64,000 bases of DNA from Mycobacterium shigaense (GCF_002356315.1 NZ_AP018164.1:1364001-1428000); one strand, 5' to 3'. Positions 34,028-44,814 are shown, counted from the stretch's first letter. Notes: generated by a model from the sequence alone, not told the origin. Numbers and translations are program-made.

Positions 34028-34028
<1 letters not shown>
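32913..34028 (-). CDS. Rv3169-like conserved protein
   Basis: This 371-residue soluble protein, from position and overall appearance, corresponds to Rv3169 of M. tuberculosis. It is rich in beta strands and Trp/Tyr/His (YDRSYFNAHDRTGDIF, WWLYVPMAFDEF), reminiscent of the hydroxyneurosporene synthase/CrtC-like lipocalin fold used by some isoprenoid or diterpene hydratases, but I see no decisive motif. ATG 34028 overlaps the stop of the phosphotransferase-like gene by one base (TAATG), so the two proteins are made together and probably act in one pathway under the divergent TetR. Confidence 0.75.
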
Positions 34029-35219
<1,191 letters not shown>

Positions 35220-35220
35220 T

Positions 35221-35823
35221 ATGAAAGCAGACCCGTCCGACCTTGACAAGAGCCCAGGTGCCGGCCGCCCCAGGGATCCGCGTATCGACTCCGCCATCCT
35301 ATCGGCGACCGCCGAGCTGCTGGTGCAAATCGGCTACTCCAACCTCAGCCTGGCCGCGGTCGCCGAGCGGGCGGGCACGACGAAGTCGGCGCTGTACCGC
35401 CGTTGGTCCAGCAAGGCGGAGTTGGTGCACGAAGCGGTGTTCCCGATAGCGCCGAGCGCGCTGGAGGCCCCCGCCGGCGACTTCGCGGCCGATCTGCGGA
35501 TGATGATCGAGGCCACCCGGCAGGTTTTCACCGCCCCGGTGGTGCGCGCGGCGTTGCCCGGTCTGGTGGCCGACATGACCGCCGACCCCGATCTGAACGC
35601 CCGGGTGATGTCGCGCTTCACCGACCTGTTCGTCGCGGTCCGGTTGCGCCTGCGCGAGGCGGTCGACCGGGGCGAGGCGCACCCCGACGTGGATCCGGAC
35701 CGGCTGATCGAACTGATCGGGGGAGCGACGATGCTTCGAATGCTGCTGCGCCCCGACGAGGAGCTCGATGACGCGTGGGTCGACCAGACCACCGTGATCG
35801 TGGTGCACGGGGTGACGCGATGA
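35221..35823 (+). CDS. TetR family regulator (Rv3167c-like)
   Basis: This 200-residue repressor has a TetR helix-turn-helix at about residues 22-68 (SLAAVAERAGTTKSALYRRWSSK) and a C-terminal ligand domain of the TetR_C group that follows such RRW-type regulators. By position it matches Rv3167c, reported to control neighbouring genes and to influence cell-envelope lipid and phagosome phenotypes in M. tuberculosis. The ATG at 35221 directly follows the operator and has no ribosome site, so a leaderless or very short leader message is likely. The stop overlaps the SDR gene start (ATGA). Confidence 0.85.
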   Translation: MKADPSDLDKSPGAGRPRDPRIDSAILSATAELLVQIGYSNLSLAAVAERAGTTKSALYRRWSSKAELVHEAVFPIAPSALEAPAGDFAADLRMMIEATRQVFTAPVVRAALPGLVADMTADPDLNARVMSRFTDLFVAVRLRLREAVDRGEAHPDVDPDRLIELIGGATMLRMLLRPDEELDDAWVDQTTVIVVHGVTR

Positions 35824-36695
35824 CGCCGCGACTCGGCGGCCGCACCGCGATCGTGACCGGCGCCAGCCGCGGGCTGGGCCGGGCGATCGCCCTGGCGCTG
35901 GCCGCCGAGGGCGCCGCCGTCGCCGTCGTCGGGCGCACCGAACAGGTGTGGGACGACCGGTTGCCGGGCACCATCGGCGAGACCGTTGCGGCCATCGAGG
36001 CGGCGGGCGGCAGCGCGGTCGCAGTGCGCGCCGATCTGACCGACCGCGACGACATCACCCGGGTGGTGAGCGAGACCCGAGACGCGTTGGGGCCCATCAC
36101 GATCCTGATCAACAACGCGGCCTTCACGGCGCCCGGGCGCCCGCCGACGCCCGGTGCGCAGGCGCGCGCCAAGCCGGCCAAGGCCGCCGCTCCGGGCGTC
36201 GCCAAACCCGGCTGGCCGGGTTTCGTCAGTACGCCGCTGCACGCCTTCCGGCGCCACTTCGAGATCGCGGTCTTCGCGGCCTACGAGTTGATGCAGCTGG
36301 TGTCCCCGGACATGATCACCGCTGGCGGAGGCTCGATCGTCAACATCACCTCGGTCGCCTCGCGGCTGCCCGGCGACGGGCCCTATCCGAACCGCAGCGG
36401 CGGCGTTCTGCCCGGTTACGGGGGATCCAAGGCGGCCCTAGAGCATCTCACGCAGTGCGCAGCGTTCGACCTCGCCGGTCACAACGTGGCCGTGAACGCC
36501 CTGGCGCCGTCGAAACCGATCCAGACGCCCGGGCTGTCTTACTACGCGACTGCGTTCACCGACACCTCGTCAGAGGACGAATTCGCCAGGGCCACAGTAG
36601 AATTGGCATTGGTCGATCCCGGGGCGGTGACGGGCCGCACGATCGGCCACCGCGAGGTCCTCGACGGAAGCTTCCGCTCGTTCACACCGGTCTAG
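35820..36695 (+). CDS. Short-chain dehydrogenase/reductase with Ala/Pro-rich insert
   Basis: This 291-residue SDR has the cofactor motif GASRGLG (residues 15-21), NNAAF, and a GYGGSK motif with the catalytic Tyr and Lys. An insert of about 25 residues rich in Ala, Pro, Lys and Gly (from about residue 105) follows the NNAAF strand and is absent from ordinary SDRs. It could shape the substrate pocket or oligomer interface. It overlaps the TetR stop by four bases, so regulator and enzyme are co-translated and the enzyme's substrate may be linked to the TetR ligand. Confidence 0.82.
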   Translation: MTPRLGGRTAIVTGASRGLGRAIALALAAEGAAVAVVGRTEQVWDDRLPGTIGETVAAIEAAGGSAVAVRADLTDRDDITRVVSETRDALGPITILINNAAFTAPGRPPTPGAQARAKPAKAAAPGVAKPGWPGFVSTPLHAFRRHFEIAVFAAYELMQLVSPDMITAGGGSIVNITSVASRLPGDGPYPNRSGGVLPGYGGSKAALEHLTQCAAFDLAGHNVAVNALAPSKPIQTPGLSYYATAFTDTSSEDEFARATVELALVDPGAVTGRTIGHREVLDGSFRSFTPV

Positions 36696-36751
36696 TGGCG
36701 CTCGTCGGCGCGAGCGGTTGAACGGCGCTCGAACGGGGAAGTCACTTCGCC

Positions 36752-37405
36752 ATGGGTACCGCGCTCCCGACGATCACGCAGATGAAACGGGTTGAGAGAA
36801 AACTGTACTGGCGGTTGCTGCTGAGACGGATGGGTGCCGGTGAGGGATCGAGCTCGGCCGAGGAGCTGCTGTACCTGGTGCGGGTAGCCAGACGCACCGG
36901 AGCCCGTTTGATCGCCGAAATCGGTTTCAACGCAGGGTGTTCCAGCTATGCCCTGCTCAGGCACATTCCCGGTGGCACGGTCGTATCCTTCGACCTCGGC
37001 GAGCATGCCTCGGTGGCGGTCAACAAGAGGCTCATCGACAAGACATTCCCCGGCCGTCACACGCTCGTCTGCGGCGACTCGCGCCGGACAGTGCCCGCGT
37101 TCGCCGACAGCAACCCCGACCTGCGATTCGATCTGGCGTTCATCGACGGCGGTCACGACTACGAGGTCGCCCGCGCCGACATCCTCAACATGCGTCGCCT
37201 TTGTGATGGTCGCACGGCGCTCGTCATGGATGACCTGGTGCCGTGGCGGTCCTACGGCGCGGGCCCGACCAAGGCGTGGGAGGAAGTCATCGAAGGCGAA
37301 TTGGTCCACCAGGACGAGTTGATTCAGGACGGCGTGCGGGTGGCGGAAGCGCGGCCACCGGGCGACAGGGTGTGGGCGTTGGGGCGATACGTCTCGCCGG
37401 CCTAA
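36752..37405 (+). CDS. Class I SAM-dependent methyltransferase (TylF/cephalosporin hydroxylase-like)
   Basis: This 217-residue protein has a Rossmann methyltransferase core: motif I region EIGFNAGCSSYALL, an acidic residue after strand 2 (VSFDLGEH) and FIDGGHDYE after strand 4, as in TylF/MycF-like or class I O-methyltransferases of the methyltransf_24 group. Some need Mg bound by the DGGH region. The substrate is unknown. ATG 36752 has no strong ribosome site; ATG 36782 is an alternative. It is 56 bases after the SDR gene. Confidence 0.78.
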   Translation: MGTALPTITQMKRVERKLYWRLLLRRMGAGEGSSSAEELLYLVRVARRTGARLIAEIGFNAGCSSYALLRHIPGGTVVSFDLGEHASVAVNKRLIDKTFPGRHTLVCGDSRRTVPAFADSNPDLRFDLAFIDGGHDYEVARADILNMRRLCDGRTALVMDDLVPWRSYGAGPTKAWEEVIEGELVHQDELIQDGVRVAEARPPGDRVWALGRYVSPA

Positions 37406-37507
37406 CCGCGCCGTGAACTCGTCGCTGGCCACACCACCGCCCGGCGTGCAAGTATTAGACAAGCCCGTGCCGCAATGGTGGTGGGTAACCGGTCGAGTGG
37501 TGTGCCG

Positions 37508-38452
37508 ATGCCCGGTATTGACAAGCCGACGAGGCGCGTGGTCGCGCTCATCGTGCTGTTGATCGTCGTCGCGGCCGCTCTGCGTGGATATCTACCGGTC
37601 CGCGACCGGATGCCGCATGCCGGCCCGGGTGCCGGCCGCACGGCAATGGTTTTCGTCGTCGTCGCGCTGAGCGCGACGCTGACCCTCCTCGCGGTGGCGG
37701 TCATCGCGCGCCTCCGGGATCCGCGTGCGGTCGCGCCGCAACCGAAGGACCTCTCCGACATGCTGGGCACCGGGTCGGCGCGGCCGAACTGGCGGGTGTT
37801 GCTGATCGGACTGGGCGTGATCATTTCGTGGCTGGTGATCGTGACGCTGTTGGCCCGATTGTGGTTGCCGCACAACGCCGCGTCCTCCGGCGCGCCGGAC
37901 GTGACTTCGCAGCCGTCGCCGGGTGGCGGCGCACCCCCGACGCAGCTGCGGCGCCCGCAACACGACACCGGCAACATGTTCGGCATCCTGTCGGCCGGCG
38001 TCATTCCGATGATGCTGCTGCTGGTCGTGGCAACGCTCATCAATGCCAGGCGGCGCCGGCGCGGGTCGGCGACGATCCTCCTCGCCGGTACCGATGCCGA
38101 ATCCGGCCCGCCGGCGCGGCGTTCCGAATCGCTCGCGCGGGCGGCCGAACTCGGGCTGGCCGCGATGACCGACCTCAGCCGCGAGCCGCGGCAGGCGATC
38201 ATCGCGTGCTACGCGGCGATGGAATGCGAGCTTGCCAACGTGCCCGGTGCCGTTCCTCAGGAATTCGACACCCCGACCGAGGTGCTGGCCCGCGCCGTCG
38301 AACACCATGCGCTGCAGTCCGATAACGCCATTGAGCTGGTGAACCTGTTCGTAGAGGCGCGCTTTTCCCCGCACGTGATGAACGAGGGACATCGCCAGAC
38401 GGCAGTCGACATGCTGGGGCTGGTCCTCGCCGAACTTCGGAACCCCGTATGA
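37508..38452 (+). CDS. Membrane protein with C-terminal DUF4129 domain (Rv3166c-like)
   Basis: This 314-residue protein has about four hydrophobic segments (near residues 10-30, 47-65, 98-118 and 158-178) and a cytoplasmic C-terminal DUF4129 domain (REPRQAIIACYAAME then DTPTEVLARAVE). DUF4129 proteins are constant partners of MoxR ATPases and DUF58 proteins and often occur with transglutaminase-like proteins. It opens a five-gene MoxR operon; its stop overlaps the next start (ATGA). ATG 37508 is chosen over GTG 37475, which would add a polar stretch. Confidence 0.78.
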   Translation: MPGIDKPTRRVVALIVLLIVVAAALRGYLPVRDRMPHAGPGAGRTAMVFVVVALSATLTLLAVAVIARLRDPRAVAPQPKDLSDMLGTGSARPNWRVLLIGLGVIISWLVIVTLLARLWLPHNAASSGAPDVTSQPSPGGGAPPTQLRRPQHDTGNMFGILSAGVIPMMLLLVVATLINARRRRRGSATILLAGTDAESGPPARRSESLARAAELGLAAMTDLSREPRQAIIACYAAMECELANVPGAVPQEFDTPTEVLARAVEHHALQSDNAIELVNLFVEARFSPHVMNEGHRQTAVDMLGLVLAELRNPV

Positions 38453-38931
38453 GAAGGCTTATCACTCTTGGTGTTTGCCTGATCGTCGGGGTGGAGCTGC
38501 TGGCGCTGATTGTGCACGATCGCCGGTTGGTGGTGGCGGCGTCCGGCGTCACCCTCGCGTTGGTGCTGCTGGCCATCCGGCGCGTCCTGGGCGGCGCCCG
38601 GCAACCCGACGCAGAACTGGACGCCGACGAACCGGGAGATACGTTGCGCCGCTGGCTCGCCACCACCGAGACGACGGTCCGATGGGCGGAGTCCACCCGC
38701 GGCGACTGGGACCGGCATCTGCGCCCCATGCTCGCCCGACGATACGAAATCGCTACGGGCCAAAGGCAAGCCAAGGACCCTGCGGCATTCCAGGCCACCG
38801 GCCGAATGCTGTTCGGCCATGAGCTCTGGGATTGGGTCAATCCCAACAACATCACCCGCACCGCGGAGCACCAGCCGGGTCCCGGCCGGGGAGCATTCGA
38901 GGAGATCCTGCGAAAGCTGGAACAGGTATGA
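38449..38931 (+). CDS. Membrane-anchored protein of the MoxR operon (Rv3165c-like)
   Basis: This 160-residue protein has two N-terminal hydrophobic segments (about residues 5-45) and a cytoplasmic helical tail rich in Arg, Glu and Trp. No enzyme motif is visible. Position and length match Rv3165c. It overlaps both neighbours by four bases (ATGA at each end), so it is translationally locked to the DUF4129 protein and MoxR and is likely an accessory part of the same complex. Confidence 0.75.
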   Translation: MRRLITLGVCLIVGVELLALIVHDRRLVVAASGVTLALVLLAIRRVLGGARQPDAELDADEPGDTLRRWLATTETTVRWAESTRGDWDRHLRPMLARRYEIATGQRQAKDPAAFQATGRMLFGHELWDWVNPNNITRTAEHQPGPGRGAFEEILRKLEQV

Positions 38932-39917
38932 CAGAGGGCGCCACGATGCCGGCCGCCACGACGACCGCACACTGCGAGGCCGTGCTCGACGAAATCGAAC
39001 GGGTGGTGGTGGGAAAGCGTGCCGCGCTCACCCTCATCCTCACGGCGGTGCTCGCACGCGGCCACGTGCTCATCGAGGATCTGCCCGGCCTGGGCAAGAC
39101 GCTGATCGCGCGGTCTTTCGCTGCCGCGCTGGGGCTGCGATTCACCCGGGTCCAGTTCACCCCGGACCTGCTGCCGGCGGACCTGCTGGGCTCGACGATC
39201 TACGACATGCAGTCGGGTCGTTTCGCATTCCGTCCGGGACCGATCTTCACCAACCTGCTGCTTGCCGACGAGATCAACCGCACGCCGCCGAAGACGCAGG
39301 CCGCGTTGCTCGAGGCGATGGCCGAGGGTCAGGTCAGCATCGACGGCGAAACCCACAAGCTACCCGCCCCCTTCGTCGTGCTGGCGACCGACAATCCGAT
39401 CGAGTACGAGGGCACCTACCCGCTACCGGAAGCTCAGCTGGATCGGTTCGCGATCCGGCTGGAGCTGCGTTACTTGTCTGAGCACGACGAGACGTCGATG
39501 CTGCGCCGACGCCTGGATCGCGGTTCGGCCGAGGCCACGGTCAATCAGGTGGTGGACGGCCACGACCTGCTGGCGATGCGCGAATCGGTCGAGCAGGTCA
39601 CAGTGCACGAGGACGTCCTGCACTACGTGGTCTCGCTGGCCACCGCGACCCGGCGTCATCCGCAGGTCGCGGTGGGCGCCAGCCCGCGCGCCGAACTCGA
39701 CCTGGTCCAACTCGCCCGCGCCCGAGCGCTGCTGCTCGGCCGCGACTACGTGATCCCCGAAGACGTCAAGGCGCTCGCGACGCCGGCGATCGCGCACCGG
39801 ATCACGCTGCGACCGGAGATGTGGGTCCGCAAGATTCAAGGCGCCGACGTGGTCGGGGAACTGCTGCGGCGCCTACCGGTGCCGCGAACGGCCGGCGGGC
39901 CCGGAGACACGCAGTGA
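38928..39917 (+). CDS. moxR3: MoxR-type AAA+ ATPase
   Basis: This 329-residue MoxR ATPase has Walker A LPGLGKT (residues 52-58), Walker B LLLADEIN (111-118, Asp115-Glu116), a sensor region PFVVLATDNP and the C-terminal lid. MoxR proteins act as chaperone-like ATPases that mature partner complexes, usually with a DUF58 protein carrying a von Willebrand-type domain. It corresponds to MoxR3 (Rv3164c). The start overlaps the previous stop; the DUF58 gene follows by 7 bases. Confidence 0.9.
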   Translation: MTEGATMPAATTTAHCEAVLDEIERVVVGKRAALTLILTAVLARGHVLIEDLPGLGKTLIARSFAAALGLRFTRVQFTPDLLPADLLGSTIYDMQSGRFAFRPGPIFTNLLLADEINRTPPKTQAALLEAMAEGQVSIDGETHKLPAPFVVLATDNPIEYEGTYPLPEAQLDRFAIRLELRYLSEHDETSMLRRRLDRGSAEATVNQVVDGHDLLAMRESVEQVTVHEDVLHYVVSLATATRRHPQVAVGASPRAELDLVQLARARALLLGRDYVIPEDVKALATPAIAHRITLRPEMWVRKIQGADVVGELLRRLPVPRTAGGPGDTQ

Positions 39918-39924
39918 GAGCCCG

Positions 39925-41190
39925 GTGAGCGACGGCGGCTATGCCGACTTCCACTGGCGTGCATCACAACTCACGCGGGCGATCGCGACCTGCGCGGGCG
40001 TCGCGCTGGCAGCCGCGGTCATCGGCGGGCGCTGGGAGCTCATCGCCTTCGCGGCGCCCCTGCTCGGGGTGCTCTGCTCGATCAGCTGGCAGCCTGCAGT
40101 GCCCACGATCCAGGTGCAGGCCGACCCCGACTCCCAGCGCTGCTTCGAAGACGAGCAGGCCCGACTGAGCGTCTGGGCAACCGAGGAGGCGAAGGGCGGG
40201 GCCTACGCTGTCGAATTGTCCATTCCCGCCATCGAGGGCATGCGGCTCGATGTGCTGGATTCGCCGACGGGACAGGGCAAATCGGTCGTAGCATCCGCGC
40301 GACGCTGGGGGCGATATTTCATCCGTGCCCAGGTCGATGTGGTGACGCGCGGCGGGCTGCTGGCGGGGACCGCGACCGTCGACGCCGCCGAGGTCATCGT
40401 GTTCCCCCTCACTCCGCCGCAGTCCACCCCGATCCCGCCGACCGAGCTGCTCGATCGCCTCGGTGCTCACCTCACCCGGCACGTCGGCCCAGGCGTCGAG
40501 TACGCCGACATTCGTCCCTTCGTGCCCGGGGATCAACTGCGAGCAGTCAATTGGCCGGTGAGTGCCCGCCGTGGGCAGTTGCACGTGACGCAGCGGCTGA
40601 CCGACCGCGCGGCCGACGTGATCGTGCTCATCGACACCTATCGGCAGCCGGCCGGCCCGGCGACCCAGGCCACCGAGCGCGTCGTGCGGGGCGCGGCACA
40701 GGTGGTGCAGACCGCGTTACGTCACGGTGACCGCGCCGGTATCGTCGCATTGGGGGACAACCGCCCGCGCTGGCTCGGCGCGGACATCGGCCAGCGCCAG
40801 TTCTACCGCGTGCTCGACACGGTGCTCGGCACCGGCGACCGATTCGAAAACACCACGGGCACACTGGCGCCGCGCGCGGCCGTTCCCGCCGGCGCGATCG
40901 TCATCGCATTCTCCACGCTGCTGGACACCGAATTCGCATTGGCGCTGATCGACTTACGCAAACGCGGCCACGTCGTCGTCGCCGTCGACATCCTCGATCG
41001 CCTTCCGTTCGCGGGCGAACAAGACCCGCTTGTCGAACGCCTGTGGGCGGCGCAGCGCGCCGCGATGTACCGCGACATGGCCACGATCGGTGTCGACATC
41101 GTGTCGTGGCAGGCCGACCGCAGCCTGGAGCAGTCGATGAATGCGCTCCCGGATCGCCGGCACCGGGCCCGTACGCGGGTGCGGAGGTAA
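39925..41190 (+). CDS. DUF58 protein (MoxR partner, Rv3163c-like)
   Basis: This 421-residue protein has two N-terminal membrane helices (about residues 18-52), a beta-rich segment and the DUF58 core motif EYADIRPFVPGDQLRAVNWPVSARR. A vWA-like domain follows with a degenerate metal-site start (VIVLIDTYR rather than DxSxS). It probably receives the action of the MoxR ATPase at the membrane. GTG 39925 is seven bases after moxR3, and the next gene follows by two bases. Confidence 0.83.
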   Translation: MSDGGYADFHWRASQLTRAIATCAGVALAAAVIGGRWELIAFAAPLLGVLCSISWQPAVPTIQVQADPDSQRCFEDEQARLSVWATEEAKGGAYAVELSIPAIEGMRLDVLDSPTGQGKSVVASARRWGRYFIRAQVDVVTRGGLLAGTATVDAAEVIVFPLTPPQSTPIPPTELLDRLGAHLTRHVGPGVEYADIRPFVPGDQLRAVNWPVSARRGQLHVTQRLTDRAADVIVLIDTYRQPAGPATQATERVVRGAAQVVQTALRHGDRAGIVALGDNRPRWLGADIGQRQFYRVLDTVLGTGDRFENTTGTLAPRAAVPAGAIVIAFSTLLDTEFALALIDLRKRGHVVVAVDILDRLPFAGEQDPLVERLWAAQRAAMYRDMATIGVDIVSWQADRSLEQSMNALPDRRHRARTRVRR

Positions 41191-41192
41191 CA

Positions 41193-41642
41193 ATGCGACC
41201 TCCTATGATTTCCGGAACCCATTTTCTGGCAACGGTATTCGGCCTGTTGATGGCCGGAGCGCCCGCGGTCGGGGCGCACGGGATGGCACTGGCAACCGGG
41301 GCGGCTGCCGTGCTCGCGATCGGCGCGGGGATCGTGTTTCGCCCCGCCGCCACGCTTGCCGTCCTGCTGGCGGCGGCCACGATCGTGCTGGCCGGCCCGT
41401 CGCAGTTGCTTGTCGCGCTGTCCGGACTGTGCGCCGCGGCCTACCTGGTATGCCGACATGCGGTCGGCCCGCGCCCGGCCGACGTTCTGGGGAGCTGGCC
41501 GACAATCGTTGCAGCCCTTGGTTTTACTTTGGTCGGACTGGTCGCGACGTCATTTCCCGTGCAGCTTCCGTGGCTGCCGCTTGCCGCCCCGCTGGGGGTG
41601 TTGGCGATCTACGTGGTGGCGACGCGTCCGTTCCTGAACTAG
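41193..41642 (+). CDS. Small integral membrane protein of the MoxR operon (Rv3162c-like)
   Basis: This 149-residue protein is almost wholly hydrophobic, with about five membrane segments and no soluble domain. Position and size match Rv3162c. ATG 41193 follows GGAGGTAA. It ends the MoxR operon, and its TAG shares a CTAG tetramer with the stop of nuoN on the other strand. Confidence 0.75.
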   Translation: MRPPMISGTHFLATVFGLLMAGAPAVGAHGMALATGAAAVLAIGAGIVFRPAATLAVLLAAATIVLAGPSQLLVALSGLCAAAYLVCRHAVGPRPADVLGSWPTIVAALGFTLVGLVATSFPVQLPWLPLAAPLGVLAIYVVATRPFLN

Positions 41643-43216
41643 TGCAGTAGCTGCGCGGCGTGATCGGCCAGGTCGAGCAACGGCTGCGGGAAAATACCCA
41701 GAATCACTGTGGCGGCCGCGCATACGGCGATGGCGATCTTGCTCAGGATGCCGGGCTCGACCACTTGCGGCGTGTTCTCGGTCGGCTCGTTGAAGAACAT
41801 CGACACGATGACCCGCACATAGAAGTAGGCGGCGATCCCGCTGGCGACCACGCCGATGATCACCAGCGGCACGGCGCCGCCCTGGGCGGCGGCCTTGAAA
41901 ACCGTAAGCTTGCTGATGAATCCACTCGTCAGCGGGATGCCCGCGAACGCCAGCAAGAACATCGAAAGCATCACGCCGACAATGGGGGAGCGCTGTCCCA
42001 GGCCGGTCCAGTGGGACAGGGTGGCGTCCTCGACGCCGTCTGCGTCGCGGATCAGGCCGACGATGGCGAACGCTCCCACCGTGCTGAAGCTGTAGGCGAC
42101 CAGGTAGAACAGGGTGGCCGACAGGCCGGCCGCGTTGTCGGCGATCACGCCGGTGAGGATGAAACCGACGTGTGTCACCGACGAATACGCCAGCATCCGC
42201 TTGACGTCGCTCTGGTTCACCGCGGTGATCGTGCCGACGGCCATGGTCAGGATCGCGATCGCCCACAGCACGGGACGCCACTCGGCATGCAGCGGGGGCA
42301 GCGCGACGTAGACCACCCGCAGCAGCGCTCCGAACGCCGCCACCTTGGTGGCCGCCGCCATGAAGCCGGTGATCGGCGTCGGTGCGCCCTGGTACACGTC
42401 GGGAATCCAGGAGTGGAAGGGGACCGCGCCGACCTTGAACAGGAGGCCCACCGACAGCAGCGCGACACCGACCAGTGCCATCGAGCTGTCGCCGTGTGCG
42501 CCAAGGGCATCGCGGATGCCGGGGAGTAGTAGCGTGCCGGTCGCGCCGTAGATCAACGCGACACCGTAGAGGAAGAACGCCGACGAAAAGGCGCCCAGCA
42601 GGAAGTACTTCAGCGCCGACTCCTGCGACATCAGCCGGCGATGACGAGCCAGGCCGCACATGAGGTACAGCGGCAGCGACAGGACTTCCAGCGCGACGAA
42701 CATCGTCAGCAGGTCGTTGGATGCCGGGAACACCATCATGCCGCCGACCGAGAGCAGTGCCAGTGGGAACAGCTCCGTCTGCGCGGCCCCGGCCCGTTCG
42801 GCCTCGCGCTCGGCGGCGCTGTCCGGCACCGCTGATGCCTGCGGCGTGAAGGAATCCAGCCCGGCCGCGACTCCCACCGGCACCTTGGTGTCCGTTCGTG
42901 CGTGCGTGCGCTCGGCCATGAAAACGACGGCCAACACGGCGACCAGTACCACGGTGCCTTGCAGGTACAGGGTGGTCCGGTCGATGGCCACCGCCCCGAG
43001 GACCGCGCTGCGGCCAGCCGCCGGAAGCGATTGCGCCACCTTGATGATCGCGATGAACGCCGCGATCAAACCGGCTAGCGACAGCGTTACCTGCGTCGCG
43101 TAGCGGATTCGCCTGGGCAGGAACGCTTCGACCAGCACGCCCGCGACCGCGACGGCAAAGACGATGAGCATCGGGGACAGCAGGAAATACTCGACGCTGG
43201 GGGTGGGCAGGGTCAT
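41639..43216 (-). CDS. nuoN: NADH-quinone oxidoreductase subunit N
   Basis: This 525-residue antiporter-like subunit of complex I has about 14 membrane helices. The conserved proton-channel residues sit in family motifs such as LALEVLSLPLYL (Glu) and ALKYFLLGAFSSA (Lys), with further Lys in VAAFGALLRV-type and MLAYSSVTHVGF segments. A hydrophilic insert of about 45 residues at about residue 110-160 is seen, common in mycobacterial NuoN. It is the last gene of the operon; ATG 43216 overlaps the nuoM stop. Confidence 0.95.
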   Translation of the reverse strand: MTLPTPSVEYFLLSPMLIVFAVAVAGVLVEAFLPRRIRYATQVTLSLAGLIAAFIAIIKVAQSLPAAGRSAVLGAVAIDRTTLYLQGTVVLVAVLAVVFMAERTHARTDTKVPVGVAAGLDSFTPQASAVPDSAAEREAERAGAAQTELFPLALLSVGGMMVFPASNDLLTMFVALEVLSLPLYLMCGLARHRRLMSQESALKYFLLGAFSSAFFLYGVALIYGATGTLLLPGIRDALGAHGDSSMALVGVALLSVGLLFKVGAVPFHSWIPDVYQGAPTPITGFMAAATKVAAFGALLRVVYVALPPLHAEWRPVLWAIAILTMAVGTITAVNQSDVKRMLAYSSVTHVGFILTGVIADNAAGLSATLFYLVAYSFSTVGAFAIVGLIRDADGVEDATLSHWTGLGQRSPIVGVMLSMFLLAFAGIPLTSGFISKLTVFKAAAQGGAVPLVIIGVVASGIAAYFYVRVIVSMFFNEPTENTPQVVEPGILSKIAIAVCAAATVILGIFPQPLLDLADHAAQLLH

Positions 43217-44814
43217 CGGTGGGGTCCTTCGGCTGTCCGGGGTGCAGCTTGCGGTCTCGAGGCCGGTTTCACGGCATCGACCGGGACGCTCGGTGCGGGG
43301 TCATGCTGGCCGATGGTGATCATGGTGTGGTCTACGGCCGGATTGATGATGTCCAGCACCGGCTTCGGGTAGACGCCCAGCACGAACAGCAGCGCGAGCA
43401 ACGGCGCCACGACGACCAGTTCGCGCGCCCGCAGGTCGGTGATGCGGTCGTTGCCCTCGGCCACCGGACCGGTCATCACCCGCTGGTAGAGCCACAGCAT
43501 GTAGATCGCGGCGAGCACCAATGCGGTCACGCCGATCGCGCCCGCCAGCCAGTACCGGCTGAAAGTGCCCAGCAGGACCAGGAATTCGCTGACGAAGGGC
43601 GCCAGTCCGGGCAGCGAGAGGGTGGCCATGGCCGAAACCAGAAAGGTGCCGGCCAGGATCGGCGCCACCTTCTGCACTCCGCCGTAGTCGGCGATCGACC
43701 TGCTGCCGCGCCGGGCCACCAGGAAGCCCGCGATCAGGAACACCGCGGCGGTCGACAGGCCGTGGTTGAGCATGTACAGCGTCGAGCCGCTCTGCCCCTG
43801 GCTGGTCATGACGAAGATGCCGGCGATGATGAAGCCGAAGTGGGAGATCGACGTGTACGCGATCAGGCGCATCAGGTCTTTCTGGCCGATCGCGACGACC
43901 GCGCCGTAGATCACACCGATGATCGCCAGCGTCACAACCAGCGGGCGGAAATACGTTGACGCGTCGGGGAACAGCTGCAGGCAGTAGCGCAGCATGCCGA
44001 AGGTGCCGACCTTGTCCATCACCGCGGTGATCAGGACGGCGGTCGCCGGGGTCGCCTCGACGCAGGCGTCGGGTAGCCAGCGGTGGAACGGCCACAGCGG
44101 CGCCTTGACGGCGAACGCGAACATGAAGCCCAAGAACAGCGCCTTGAACACCGCGGGGTCCACACCGGCGAATCGGCCCGACGAGATGCCGGTCACGATT
44201 TCGCGGAAGTCGAAGGTGCCCGAGCCGTGCTGGGCGGTCACGACATACAGTCCGATTACGGCCGCCAGCATGATCAGGCCGCCGAACAGGTTGTACAGCA
44301 AGAACTTCACGGCGGCGCGCGACCGGCTGGCGCCCTTGCCGAAGCCACCGATGAGGAAGTACATCGGGATCAGCATGGCCTCGAAGAACACGTAGAACAG
44401 CAGCACGTCCAGCGCCATCACCGAGATCAGCACCATTGACTCGATGGCCAGCGTCAAGGCGACGTAGGCGTGCACGCCCCGAGTGCGCTGGCCGCCGTCG
44501 TTCCAACCGGCCACCAGCAGCAGCGGAATCAGGATCGCGGTCAACAGCACCAGCACCACCGCGATGCCGTCCACGCCGAGGTGGTATCCGGCGCCGAAAG
44601 CCGGTATCCACGGGTGGTTTTCCAGGAACTGGTAGGGCGCGCCGCCGGTCTTGAAGCCCGCCGCGACGGCGATCGCCACGCCCAGCGTCGCGACGCTGAA
44701 GACGACGCCGCTCCACTTGGCGAGCTGACGCAGGCCCGGCGGCAGCAGGATGATCAGGATCGAACCCGCCAAAGGCAGCAGCCACAGCACGCTCAGCCAT
44801 GGCACGTTAGTCAT
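43213..44814 (-). CDS. nuoM: NADH-quinone oxidoreductase subunit M
   Basis: This 533-residue membrane subunit of the Mrp-antiporter type pumps protons as part of complex I. It shows the Glu-containing LFYVFFEAMLIPMY helix, the Lys helix AAVKFLLYN and the LIAYTSISHFGF segment. ATG 44814 is preceded by a short dispersed repeat that supplies its ribosome site (minus-strand GAGAAGGAGCGG). A 51-base gap separates it from nuoL, the widest gap inside the operon. Confidence 0.95.
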   Translation of the reverse strand: MTNVPWLSVLWLLPLAGSILIILLPPGLRQLAKWSGVVFSVATLGVAIAVAAGFKTGGAPYQFLENHPWIPAFGAGYHLGVDGIAVVLVLLTAILIPLLLVAGWNDGGQRTRGVHAYVALTLAIESMVLISVMALDVLLFYVFFEAMLIPMYFLIGGFGKGASRSRAAVKFLLYNLFGGLIMLAAVIGLYVVTAQHGSGTFDFREIVTGISSGRFAGVDPAVFKALFLGFMFAFAVKAPLWPFHRWLPDACVEATPATAVLITAVMDKVGTFGMLRYCLQLFPDASTYFRPLVVTLAIIGVIYGAVVAIGQKDLMRLIAYTSISHFGFIIAGIFVMTSQGQSGSTLYMLNHGLSTAAVFLIAGFLVARRGSRSIADYGGVQKVAPILAGTFLVSAMATLSLPGLAPFVSEFLVLLGTFSRYWLAGAIGVTALVLAAIYMLWLYQRVMTGPVAEGNDRITDLRARELVVVAPLLALLFVLGVYPKPVLDIINPAVDHTMITIGQHDPAPSVPVDAVKPASRPQAAPRTAEGPHR

